Of a stretch of 64,000 nt of DNA, positions 23,086 through 34,096 are shown one piece after another. The notes beneath the pieces are model-generated. The model was not told where the DNA came from, did no database searches, and saw only the letters and a program-made list of their open reading frames with translations. A program made the position numbers and the translations under genes. Within the stretch, counting starts at the first letter, position 1. Each line of letters starts with the position of its first letter. The stretch is from positions 45,089,592 to 45,153,591 of the forward strand of contig CM070570.1 of the NCBI GenBank assembly GCA_036346355.1, in the 5' to 3' direction. The DNA is from Rhipidocladum racemiflorum (Eukaryota > Streptophyta > Magnoliopsida > Poales > Poaceae).

Positions 23086-23648
23086 GGAGCATCAGCACTC
23101 ACACGTAAATTGCGATCCATAGACGGATTCTAAACCTAGCCCTTGAGGTTGTACACAGTACACCTGACTCCAAGTTCACCTTGACCCGTTTGATTTGTCT
23201 ACTGATTATGAGCTTTTTTTTTAAGGTACACCACTTACACATTAGTTATCTAGGGGTAGTTTTGATAAAAAGAAGATTAACCCTCTGTACCCGGCCAAAC
23301 AACAAAAAAGGTAGGATCTTCAATGGCTCTAATAATGTTGCTCAAGAATCAATATCCAATACATATTCTCCTTAATTTTAGTATTAGCGTACCGCATGCA
23401 TGTGTAATGTGTGCATTAGTATGTACTCGTACATTTCATTCCTTTTTTTCTTATTAGGAAATTTCTCTCCTACATGACTTGTATTTGGTGATACTCAAAC
23501 ATGAATTAATTGAGATCACTCTCCATGATTCAAAATAATTAACTTCTTCCTTGTATTTTAGTTTGACGAGTAGTGTTTTTATGCATCACCATCTCAATAC
23601 AAGTTGAACAAATCGTGAAGCAAACGAAAGGGTAAGTAATCATCATCC
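23086..23648. other. Intergenic DNA, no gene seen
   Basis: AT-rich sequence between the hAT element and the CACTA element. No coding frame or other element was recognised. Confidence 0.5.
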
Positions 23649-24809
23649 ACTCATTACTACAGAATGATACAACACTATCTTTTTATCTGGGTCGGTTTCC
23701 AACTTTTCAAGAAAAACCGATAGTGATAGATGATTTGGCGTGAGTGAGAAATATGGTTTAAAACATCACTATCGCTCTAACCTCATCGTCATCACATCGG
23801 TTCTGAGGTTATAACCGATAGTGATTACTATTGGTTATGAGATTAGAACCGATAGTAATATTATATGTATCATTATTGGTTTTGACATTTGAACTGATAG
23901 TGATAACGATGGTCATCACGATCGATTTATGATGTTAGAACCGATCGTGATAGTATATATATCACGGCCGTTTGTGATCTCGGAACCGATCGTGATATGC
24001 CTGTCCAGTAGATTATAACCTTCAGACTGGACCTTCCTCTGTTGTTCTAGAGGTCAAAAAAATCCACCGTAGCCTCAACAAACATAACATACTCTATGGT
24101 TAGAAGGAATAATTGGGGTGAGAAATTACGATATTCTCAGGGATGGGTGTAAAGGGGTAAAGTTGAAGCTCTAATTTGAAGAGATTTCCTCTCAATTTGC
24201 CCTCATTTGTGGTTTTCTTCAAAAGGTGGCAATTTCTTCAAACCCCTTCAATTTTGCACTAGGTAATTTGATATCATTGTTGATGTTGTAAATGCATATC
24301 TCCTAACTAGGGAATTGAAAGCTCGTAACTAGGGAAAAAGGTATATGGAGTACTACCTTTATTAAGATTGGGAGGTTTCCTCCAAGCGGAAGCGCTCCAC
24401 GTCAGCCGAACGCACGAAGAGGACCTTGGAAGGTGCGCATTTTTCCTTCGGGTCCCCAATCCGTCCGGACCGTCCGATCGCGTTACTGCTGTTGTCTCCT
24501 ACCTTTTTCCGCTCGACCGCATCGGCGGTCCTCCTCGCTCTCTTCTCCCGCATGCACTGCTCGCCCGCCTCCCATTGTAGCCGCCGTTTCCTCCTACCTC
24601 GCGGCCGATGGAACCCGCCACCAGCTCGCGCCGCATCCCACCGTTTCCAAAATTCCCACTTACCTCGAGTCCTCGAGAAGGCTCTCCCGTTTCCGGTGTC
24701 GCTATCACTTTCCCCTCCTCCGATTTCTAGAGAGGGGTTTCACCGATTCCGATTTCTTCCAATTGCATAAATTATATATCTTGGAGCATGTCCTCTAGTT
24801 TGCAAAGGT

Positions 24810-26425
24810 TGAAGGATCATTGTTTTTGATTCATGTTTTTTTTTGATGATGAGTATTTGAAAAGAATTGAATATTGTGAAATCATGTGCTGAAAAATTGG
24901 CTTAGAATTGAATTTACAAATATGTTTGTTCATGTGTTTTGTCAATTTGACAAGAAGCAGTAAGTTTCGCTTTTTCGCCGGACCAAGATCTCAAGAAACA
25001 GTAAGTTTCCCATCTACGACGGACAAACTTTGTTGGTCTGTCGTAAACGTGTTTTTGAGCTCATGAGTCGAACTCAATCTTCCAAGAAACCAGTAAGTTT
25101 TGCATGTACGGCGGACAAACTTCTTTGGTCAGTCGTGAATGGCTTTTTGAGGTTTGATTTCGCATGTACGACGGACCGATTTTGTTTGTCCGTCGTGAAC
25201 GTGTTTTCGACATTATGATTTCTTCTTGCAACCGAATCTTTCACTTGTACAACGGACCGATTTTGTCTGTCCGGTGTGAATGGTTTTTTGAGTGATTTTC
25301 ATGTGTACGCGGACCATATTTCCTTGTCCGTCGTGAATGCGTTTTCTTGAATTAGTGTTTTGAGCAGAATTGAAATAATTTGAATTTGAGATTATGAAAT
25401 TTGTGAGGATTTCATGATGCTTCTTTTGAAGTGGACTTTATGCAATGCTCATGTGAGTAGTTGCATGGATTGACATTGAGTCAAGTCGCGGACTTGGGCT
25501 CGGAATTTGTTTTTGTGTTTTTGTTTATGTGCGTGTGTTGCTCGAGGTTAAACGTGGTCGATGACGGGACCGAGACTAGGTTCAGGGAGGAACCGAGGTC
25601 GTGAGGGTCGAGAGTGTCATGCGGGACGCTTTGGACTAGAGAACAAAGGCGCTGCGTGAAGTCGATCGTTACAGCGTGATGGCTGGTGGCCATTCACGTG
25701 TATCTGAAAGTTTTATACATGCATACAAATACATCGTGAAGTATGTATATGCATGCATGTGTGCGTGGTGAACGTATGTATATGTGCGTGTGTTGCGTGA
25801 CGTGAGTGTGCATGTGTGGGTAACGATGCGAGAAGGATGTCCGAAAGGAGACTGCTTTTGGCAGCGCAGCTTGTCGTCCGAGTCCGCTACCGTATGCGTG
25901 TTGGCCGGAGTTGAGATGGAGACCGCTTGGTTGATACGTATACAAGAAGGATCTCTACTGGGTATGGAGTCCTTTAAATAAGAGGGTTCTAGGGGGTTAG
26001 AAATCATCCATCCAACGAAAGAGAACTAGAACAAAAGGTGCCTACAACAAAGAGCTTTTGTGCTCACTTTAGTTTGTGTAGGGTTTTCTAATCTTGTGAG
26101 ATTAGAGATTTCATTTAAAATTTTCTAATCATTGAAGATTAGAAGATTTTTGGTGTCATTCTGTTGAAGATGGCTTTGGAATAAAAGGATAAGTTTATGC
26201 AATATTCTCTTATTTTTTGCTTTGATCTTGATTAGAAGTTTTGTTCGATTTTTGATAGAACTAATTTTTGTTCGACTTGTCTCGCTAATTAATCCAGGGT
26301 TTTTGATCTCCACGATTTTAGATTTTCTCCCTCTATTTAGGGGTCGTTTATTTTTTTAAAAAAAATTAGTTGAATTTTATTCGGCATCTATTCACCCCCC
26401 CTCTAGTTGCCTACTCGGTCCTACA
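24810..26425 (+). mobile_element. Solo LTR inside the CACTA element
   Basis: 1616 bp starting TGAAGGATCATTG and ending TCGGTCCTACA, flanked by the 5-bp duplication AAGGT (24805-24809 and 26426-26430). The terminal CACCCCCCCTCTAGTTGCC phrase is typical of grass LTR 3' ends. A TATA-like TTTAAATAAG at about 25973 could mark the former LTR promoter. Inside, a unit around TACGACGGACAAAC...GTCGTGAA is repeated about five times at 25010-25350. No internal retrotransposon region remains. Confidence 0.72.
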
Positions 26426-26512
26426 AAGGTAATTAAATAATATCTCAATATTTGAAATAGCTAGTTGTAGCTCCAATTTTTTCTTAATTTAGTGTGCGTA
26501 GTTTAATCCTAG

Positions 26513-28438
26513 ATGGACCGCCATGAAGAATGGATGTATCAAAAAAGCCGTGCGAGTGCAGAATTACAGAAGGGTGTTAAGGAGTTCAAAAAATTACCAA
26601 AAAAGATATGGTACAGAGGGTTGTAAACTTTATATATTGTCCTTACGTTGATTGCACCAATCTCAAGAGATTTAACAACTCAGTTCAAATTGAAGACCAC
26701 TAGATTCAATGTGGCTTTATGAGAAATTGCACGTGTTGGATCATTCATGGGGAGACAAGTACTACATCTCCGGTATGAAACGAAGACATGTTGGAACACG
26801 ATCATGATTTGCAACTGGATATGTTTGAGGAGGACAATTTAGATTAAATGTTGTAGGATGTGGAGGGAAATTACATTGAATGAGAGTTTGAAAAATTTAA
26901 GAGCTTGATGAAAGACGATACCAAACAGTTGTTCTTAGGTTGCAAAGTGGAATACACGAAGTTGGGTTCGGTCCTTGTATTGTTCAAACTAAAGGCAAAA
27001 CACTGTTAGACAGATATAAGTTTCAATGCACTTTTAGTTCTTCTACCAGATGTGCTTCCAGAGGAAAATGAGTTGCAAACAAGCATTTATGAAACGAAGA
27101 AGCTTCTATATCCCATTGGTATGTAAATAGAAAAAAATACATGCATATCCGAATGATTGCATCTTATACTGTAACACGCATAAGGAATGCATGAATGCAT
27201 GCTTGTCCAGTTTGTGGTGTACCCCGGTACAAAACAAAAGAAGAAGCGTAGTGATAAGAAGTGTAAGAGACGAGCCAATGACGGTGAAGAGGTAAACAAA
27301 CAGGAGCTGGCCAAGGTATTATGGTATTTGTTCATTATTCCCCCATTTGAAGCGGTTGTTTGCAAATTTCAAAGAGGAAAAACAATTGCATTGGTATTAT
27401 GAATCTCGAAAGGAAGATGACAAGCTGAGACACTCTGCTGATTCAGCTCAATGGAGAAACATTGATTAAAAACATGAGGAGTTTGGTGCCGAGATGAGAA
27501 ACATAAGATTTGGATTACGTAACATGGAATGAATCCATTTGGTAATACGAGCAGTCATCATAGCACCTGGCCAGTTCTGTTGTGTATCTACAATCTCCAT
27601 CCTTGGTTGTGTATGAAGCGAAAATATATCATGATGTCGTTATTAATCTTGGGACCAAAACAACTGAAAAATGATATTGATGTGTACCTAGAACCATTGA
27701 TTGAGGATTTGGTAAAATTGTGGAACGAGAGGGTCGCCGTGTGGATACATACAAAAGAGAGAACTTCATCATACATGCTATGATATTTTGCACCATAAAT
27801 GATTTCTTGGCCCTTAATAATTTGACGGGATATAGTACAAAAAGAGCCAAAGTGTGTCCTATTTGTGAAGAGAAGACTGAGAGCTTGTGGCTACCGAATT
27901 CCAAGAAAACTGTGTACATGGGTCATCGTAGGACTCTACCTAAAAGTCATGGATACCGTAAGATAGATGACAAATTTGATAGGAAGAGGGAAGTTCGTTT
28001 GGCCCCACAGCCTATGAGTGGAAAGCAAGTATATTTACGCATGAAGGATATCGATGTTCAGTATGGAAAGAACCATAAATATGTTCGTCTCAGGATTATT
28101 TGGAAGAAGATGTCGATATTTTGGGACTTATCATACTGGAAAGAGTTAGATGTCCAGCATAGTATTGAACTATTGATGTTATGCATGTTGAGAAGAATAT
28201 TTGCGATAATTTGGTTGGCATTCTACTGAACATACCTAAGAAGACGAAGGATGTTGTGAATGCTCGCTGTGACATGGCCTACATGGGAATCAAGCCTAAG
28301 CTTGCAATGATAGAGAAGGATGGAAAATATCCGTACATCATCACTGCATGGTATAACTTGTCCAAAAAGAAGAAAGAAGACATATGCAAATGTCTCCCAA
28401 ATGACGCTATATCTCTATCGGACGAAAACCGACTGTGA
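26513..28438 (+). pseudogene. CACTA TNP2-type transposase, heavily mutated
   Basis: The start at 26513 and the block at 26640-26760 (CPYVDCTNLKRF, then a Cys/Trp-containing segment) match the N-terminal transposase-associated domain. The block at 27529-27730 (NPFGN, HSTWPVLLCIYNL, IDVYLEPLIEDLVKLW) and, after a frameshift near 27725, 27740-28230 (CTINDFLALNNLTGYST, CPICEE, VYMGHRRTLPKSHGYR) match the TNP2 core. Another shift near 28180 leads to MHVEKNICDNLVG. In-frame stops occur throughout and the C-terminus is missing. It cannot encode an active protein. Intact TNP2 binds and cuts the element ends. Confidence 0.88.
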
Positions 28439-28539
28439 TACCGTTATTCATCACTATCTAAGGACTTTGTATCGCCATCAAAACTGACCCAGATGATAAA
28501 AAAGAACCTACCCAGATGATGATTTCTGTAGTAGTAACT

Positions 28540-28925
28540 TATCATTCATGCTATAATATTTGTGCAACTTTTAAATAGCAATGCATAGAAGTACCTCTCT
28601 AATTTGACATGTAAAGTTCCCTGGTAAATTGAAAGTAAAAAAAAAAAAAAATTATAGTCAGAAATTGAAATATTGAACATTTTAATACCATATTAGGAAG
28701 TTTACTAGCAGGATACAATGTTTTATTATATCAGTACCAAGTTGATTTGCAAAACAATATGGTACAATATAATTTTTTTTTTCGAAACGTGTAACATTGT
28801 ACAGTACAATATAGCAAGCGAGATTATTGTTGCTAGATATTACCTTATTAATTAGCACCCATGCTTTTAGTGACAGATGGTGAAATATGATTTGTTTCCT
28901 TATTTACTACGTGATCAATAGTAAC
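28540..28925. other. Intergenic DNA, no gene seen
   Basis: AT-rich sequence with homopolymer runs. It lies between the CACTA end and the second block of the 110-bp repeat family. Confidence 0.5.
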
Positions 28926-29085
28926 CTTTGAATCGCAATAGATTACATGTTCAGTAAATTAGAATGTATTTGGCAATAATTTTAGTCTATTTTGTATTGT
29001 CGCTATCATATGGTCTTAATACGCCACGGTGAGGTTCAGTAATAAAATGTAAAGACATAATCAATATATTAGAGTACATTTGGCA
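28926..29085. repeat. Units of the 110-bp repeat family (direct)
   Basis: Two diverged units, with TTAGAATGTATTTGGCAATA near 28960 and AGAGTACATTTGGCAGTAAA near 29071, in the same orientation as the array at 9.9-11.3 kb. Confidence 0.7.
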
Positions 29086-29087
29086 GT

Positions 29088-29500
29088 AAAATGCATCACA
29101 GATCACTGTCTTGTTTGTTGCGACGCAGACGAGCATGATGCCATCTTTGAGGATGGCATGCTGAGTTATTGGGATGAGATGGAACAACCTGAGAACAAGA
29201 TAGAAGAAAGCGAGAAGTTATTGCCGCTGCTGCGTTACAGTGAGGAGAAGGGAGCGACCTCCAAGATCATGGGAGCAGACCATCTTAGATCAGAGGAGGA
29301 GGAATTGACGTTCGAGCTCGAGTCGCGGTAATTCTACGTGCCAATCACACAAGCGGCGCGAGAGCTGAACATTGGGCGCCCCTCTTGAAGAAGTACAGAG
29401 AGTTGGGAATCCCCATGTGGCCTCATCGCAAGATAAAGAGCTTGCATTGCAGAACCTCATCTAGCTACAACGTCCAGGACTCCAGGTCCCTCTTTCTTTA
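29088..29500 (+). pseudogene. RWP-RK (RKD-type) transcription-factor gene fragment
   Basis: An acidic stretch (DEHDAIFEDGMLSYWDEMEQ) is followed by the first half of an RWP-RK domain, FYVPITQAARELNIG (about 29331-29375). After a one-base frameshift comes LLKKYRELGIPMWPHRKIKS (about 29382-29441), which holds the RWP-RK core as MWPHRK. A TAA stands just ahead of FYVPITQ, where an intact gene would read on. RKD proteins are plant regulators of egg-cell and gamete genes. Here only part of the gene remains, with one stop and one frameshift. It is bracketed by direct (28.9 kb) and inverted plus direct (29.7 kb) units of the 110-bp repeat family, which suggests capture by that element. Confidence 0.72.
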
Positions 29501-29689
29501 CAGTTTCAAATCTCTAATTATGCATCAGCTAAAAGTCTGTACGTATTCGTTTCGAAATGTAGTCGTGCATGTCCAATTTATTAGTCACGCCTTTAAATTT
29601 TACAATCAAACACGCCTTTAAATTTTACAATCAAACTTCACTGTGGCGTATAATGATGATGCGATAGAGACAATGCAAATGGATCAAAG

Positions 29690-30034
29690 TTAATACCAAA
29701 TGTACTTCAATTTATTAGACGTGTTATTAGATTTTACTGTTATACCAGCAACTCATTCTCCGGTGATATTCTAGGAGGGTTCAGCAGCATATGGAGCATG
29801 CGTAGCAGTAAAATCTAACAACACATTTAGTAAATTAGTGCATTGGTAGTAAAATCTCATTTATATGGTATTTATTGGCGAGACTTATATTATTATGTTC
29901 CTCTTATCGTCACTAAGATACTGGTGAAAACCGTACGTGAATCGGAACTGTCAATAAAAATTTATAGCTAAATTAAAGAAAAAAGATTTTTAGCACAAAT
30001 AAGAAACCGTATTTATTAGTTGATTGGCCATGTA
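29690..30034. repeat. Units of the 110-bp repeat family (inverted and direct) with shared tail
   Basis: At about 29690-29745 a unit is present in inverted orientation (TTAGATTTTACTGTTATACC). At about 29800-29855 a direct unit follows (GCAGTAAAATCTAACAACAC). The tail at 29870-30030 (core TTATTGGCGAGACTTATATTA) matches 11353-11520. The tail is cut at 30034 by the large CACTA element. Confidence 0.72.
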
Positions 30035-32903
30035 CACTACTACAGAAAAGCCTATATTAAGCGTCTCATCACAGACGATTTTTCAAAACCGTTTGTGATG
30101 AGGATCATCATTGATGATTCTATAGTGAAACCGTCAGTGATATCATCACAGACGATACTCTTCATAAACCGTCAGCGATATACAGGAATACCATAGACGG
30201 TGATGACTCCTATAGTTATCACAGATGACTTTTAACTAAAATCGTATGTGATATGTATCCATCACGGACGGTTCTAACTAAGAACCATCTGTGATTTAGA
30301 GACCAATATATAAGCATACCGATAGAGATTCATCGCGCAAACCTTGGCCGCTCCTAGCTCGTTTCACCTCCCCCAAACCCTAGCCCCCCAGCAACCTCCT
30401 CCTCGGCGTCCTCCTCCCCGGCGACCTCCTCCTCGGCTACCTCCTCCCTGTCTCCCCGGCTCTCCTTCTCTCGGTCCCAAGCACCAAGCGCTGCCACTCT
30501 TCATCACCTAGTGCCGCCCTCAGATCTGTCGCCATCATCTCTCACTGCCGTCTCTGCTGCCACCTTCTCGGTCGGCCTCGGCGCCGCAGCACCGAGGAGT
30601 GTCTCCCTTGGCTCATGTGGCACTCACCATGGCACCGGCGGCCATCCCCTACACCTTACATGCTAAGTTCTCTAACTCTCCCCCTTTCCCCTTCTCTGAT
30701 GGTGCTATGGTTCTACTGTATGTTACATAGATTGCTGTGTTTATTGTATGACTATTGTGCTTTGGTTCAGAGATACCTCTCAAATTTCATTTTTAGTCAT
30801 TGGTGCACCTATTAATCTATGTGTAACACCCTAGTTTTCGCTTTATGGAGAAAATCTAATTTAAATAAACTAAATTCAAAAGTTTGGATTTTCTTTGGTG
30901 TTTATATTAACCTGGCATCCTTTCCCCTCCAAAATCGGGAATTATTTCCCCTCCGGTCGCAAAATCGATTTTCCAGTTTCCGCCGGTACCCGAAATTTCA
31001 CCCGAGTCCAAAAATGCTCCAAAAATCCCCAAACCACTTCAATTGTGTTCCAAATATTCGAAAAAGATTTTAGGAACCTTTCCCCGTATTTTTGGACCTC
31101 CGCTCCTATTTTATCTCGCGCGGCTTTTGTTTAATGCCTGCAATCCGCGCCCGAATATTCAATTCCACAAAAATCATCCAAATTCAACAAAACCAATTTT
31201 ATTGGGTCCCAAATATTCTAAAATGGTTCTAGGAATTTTTCCGAAATTTTTAGACCATTTTTCTCTAGGGCGAATCATTTACGTAAAGGAGGACCAATGG
31301 GAGAGCGCCACGTGTCACGTGAATAGTGCACCTTCTTCAACCTCCAGCCAAGCCAATTACCAGAGAAGAGCTTCAACGTGTTCATGGCTAGGGCTTGATT
31401 CCAATGCTCATAACTCATTCAATTCAACTCCAAAATGCGAACGGTCGGTTGCATTGGATCCGCAACGGCGATCTCTTGCCATTCCCCACCTTCACTCGCC
31501 GCCAATCTCACCGGAAACGGCCGTGTTGATGAATAACTGTTTTGCACTAAAATGCCATTATCTCGGCCGTTTCACCTCCAAACGCCGCACCACCACCTCC
31601 ATTCCCTCCGTATAAGTATCCCCTTCCAGGAGTGTGCTCCCCTTTCCATCTACTCCACCCTTGTGCCCGTGAGATCAAGAAAACCGAGGTTGGGTTAAAC
31701 TTTTTTGGTGTTCTTCGTGTTCGTGCTTGTAGATCCTTCTCCGGTGAGCCATTCTTCGTGCCACTTGGTTTCTTGTGACCGTGGATGAGTCTAGAGTCTA
31801 ACCCAATCATCAATTTTAGGTTTGATCAAGAGTTGGCGACGAATTTCAAGTTTTGGTGCATCCGGCCGAAACGCCGTTCGTCGTCGATTTCTCCAAATCC
31901 GGCGAGTTTTGGCTCAATTCCTTCCTCCTAGATGTCGCTAAGGATGTCATCTATTGATTCTAGGCTTTTGTTTGGATCAAGTCCATGCGAAAATGGGGCA
32001 AAAATCCGGTTTTTGGAAGAAGAGGGGGGGGCTCTGTAGCTTTGGGTCTGTCCTGGAACAAAATTCTCGCAAGTTACTGTAGCAAATAGTAACTTTTCTC
32101 TTTTTCTTGATTTTCCATCATTTTCCAACTTCGAACGCTTATAACTTTTGCGTACGAACTCCGATTGACTCCGTTCAAGTTTCTAAATTCATCTAAAATC
32201 AAGATATTCCTGCCAGTATAACTTTTATAATTTTTGGATTTTATTTATTTTCTTTTATTTATTTATTGCCTCGATTTGCGCGTAGCCGGGGAACCCGACG
32301 CGACTGCCGACCCCGCCGCCGGGCTTCAAAGAGTTCAACCTTCTCGCTGTGACCGAGGCAAGTCTCCTTGACGCATGTTGATCCTACAATTTACAACTGT
32401 TTTACCACTGTTTTATAAATTGCATTGCTATTTATATTAAATGGATAATGTTAACGTTAGATTATTAGTTATACCTGTTGTTCCTACCTCCTTGACCTTG
32501 TTATCCATGATCCTTTGTCGCCCTAGTATATGTACTCCACCAATATAAATGTTTTTTGAAAAATATTCTTTAATTAAAGGAAAAGACTATTTGGCAGACA
32601 TTTTAGATGGATCAAATAGTATGGAATGCAAATTGGAGTTAGATGAATATTAGTGATGATGTGGGGGTAGTCATTACGAAATTGATCTATGAATGGTGAT
32701 AGTTGAAATATCGAGGAGTTGGATTGTGATAATGATTCGCCATGTGGTTAGTATGGATTAAGGGAGTATTGGAAGATGTATGATATTAGGAAAAGTAGTC
32801 GGTAAGATTAAATAAATAATATTGAGAGTCCTACTTGCGGATCAAATAGAATAAGTGGTGAATTGTATTTCGGTGGATTTTAACAAGAATACTATGTGAT
32901 AAT

Positions 32904-34096
32904 CAGTGGCGGAGCCAGAAAAAAAATATAGCCTGGGCAGATTTTGTTATAACTAACATATTATGAATTGATTGATATGTGAACTGAAAGTAATCTTGAA
33001 CGCTAATACACATATATATGATCATGTAAATGAAAACTAAAAGCATAAAACAATGGTAATACCTCTGTAAAGAAGCGAGAGTTTTCAGAATTTGACACAC
33101 TTTAAAATTCGCATTTCGGAATTTGACACTCTGGCCCACTGTCATACACACAGACGGTCCCATATGTCATCCAAATAAACCGAAAGGCCTGCGAATTGAG
33201 TGTCAAATTCTGAAATTACACGTAAAGAAGCATATGTTGCTATTTGCGTTGCAAAAGTTCGGTGTACACCAAAATACCAATCTATAAGAAAATAAATGAT
33301 TAGTGCAACAATCATATGACATGGTTATTATTGACATTAAAAATGATTCAAACATACCATTGAGGTGGTAATATACAATTACGAGGCAAAATTCATTCTC
33401 TGAGTTTTGAAGATTTGAAACCGTCGAGTAATGATGTTATCATATAATGTTTGAAATATGCCCCGTTTGGTAACATACCATCAAGTCATTCAACCAATCA
33501 TCAGTAATCTTATTGCACAACTCACTCTTTATAAATGTGCACGCATGGATCCGGCTGTGTGCATGCATACATGATACATACATGCCTTCTTTTTTCTTGC
33601 TAGTTTCCTACTCAACTTCGGCACCTATGTTCATTGCATGTCACCAATCTAAGCCATATACAAAATCACTAAAGGAAACTGGAACCAAGATTTGTCTTTT
33701 TCTCTAATTAATGTGGAAATTTCTAGCCTTTTTTTTTCTTTTCTCTGAGTAATGTGGTAATTTCTTGATTTTTACTTTCTAGGACTAACGTGGGACTCCT
33801 AAAGGAGCCTCCTATTAGTAAAGATAAAGACACGATGCTCTGTAAGCAAAATTTAGTTTCAAGACTAAATGTTACTGTAGATTCATTCTGTTTTTCTAAA
33901 AAATTCAAAATATGATAACAACGAAAGGATAACATTTTATAGGGCGACAAAAGCAGAACTTCTTACGCAAGACTTCCAGAATATAGCGCAAAATATCACT
34001 GAGAGATTGTACTTACCTATTCCAACATGAGGGCTATTTGACGGGCCCAAGCCCGGGCAACTGCCCGGCCCAGCCGGGTGGTTGCCTCCGCCCCTG
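32904..34096. mobile_element. hAT-type element in the Gypsy 5' LTR
   Basis: 1193 bp. The left end is CAGTGGCGGAGCC; the right end read on the minus strand is CAGGGGCGGAGGC. A perfect 8-bp duplication GTGATAAT lies at 32896-32903 and 34097-34104. The other LTR (about 41050) lacks it and shows the intact target site, which proves the limits. It is non-coding. Confidence 0.95.
33077..33221. mobile_element. Small MULE-type MITE nested in the hAT element
   Basis: 145 bp with inverted ends (GAGAGTTTTCAGAATTTGAC at the left; GTGTAATTTCAGAATTTGAC from the right). A perfect 10-bp repeat GTAAAGAAGC flanks it at 33067-33076 and 33222-33231; this fits the 9-bp (sometimes 10-bp) duplications made by Mutator-like elements. 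Confidence 0.72.

Larger units (their letters stand above)
23652..28536. mobile_element. CACTA (En/Spm) element with decayed transposase
   Basis: 4885 bp. The left end CATTACTACAGAA and the right end, read on the minus strand, TTACTACTACAGAAA are one- and two-base variants of the CACTACTACAGAAA terminus. They are flanked by ACT at 23649-23651 and 28537-28539, the 3-bp CACTA duplication. Subterminal repeats of the type AACCGATAGTGAT occupy about 23700-24000 and, more weakly, 28410-28500. It contains a dead TNP2 gene and a solo LTR. The sequence at 24362-24790 is GC-rich and may be the former promoter or leader of the transposase gene. Confidence 0.85.

Noticed and set aside
24362..24790. GC-rich block with open frames on both strands, tested as a captured gene exon
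   Set aside because: No recognisable protein similarity. It is more simply a former CACTA promoter or leader, and is noted only in that entry.
31043..31813. Open frames of 190 and 88 codons, repeated at about 39227-39968
   Set aside because: They lie within the Gypsy LTRs and recur in both copies; LTR sequence is not protein coding here.
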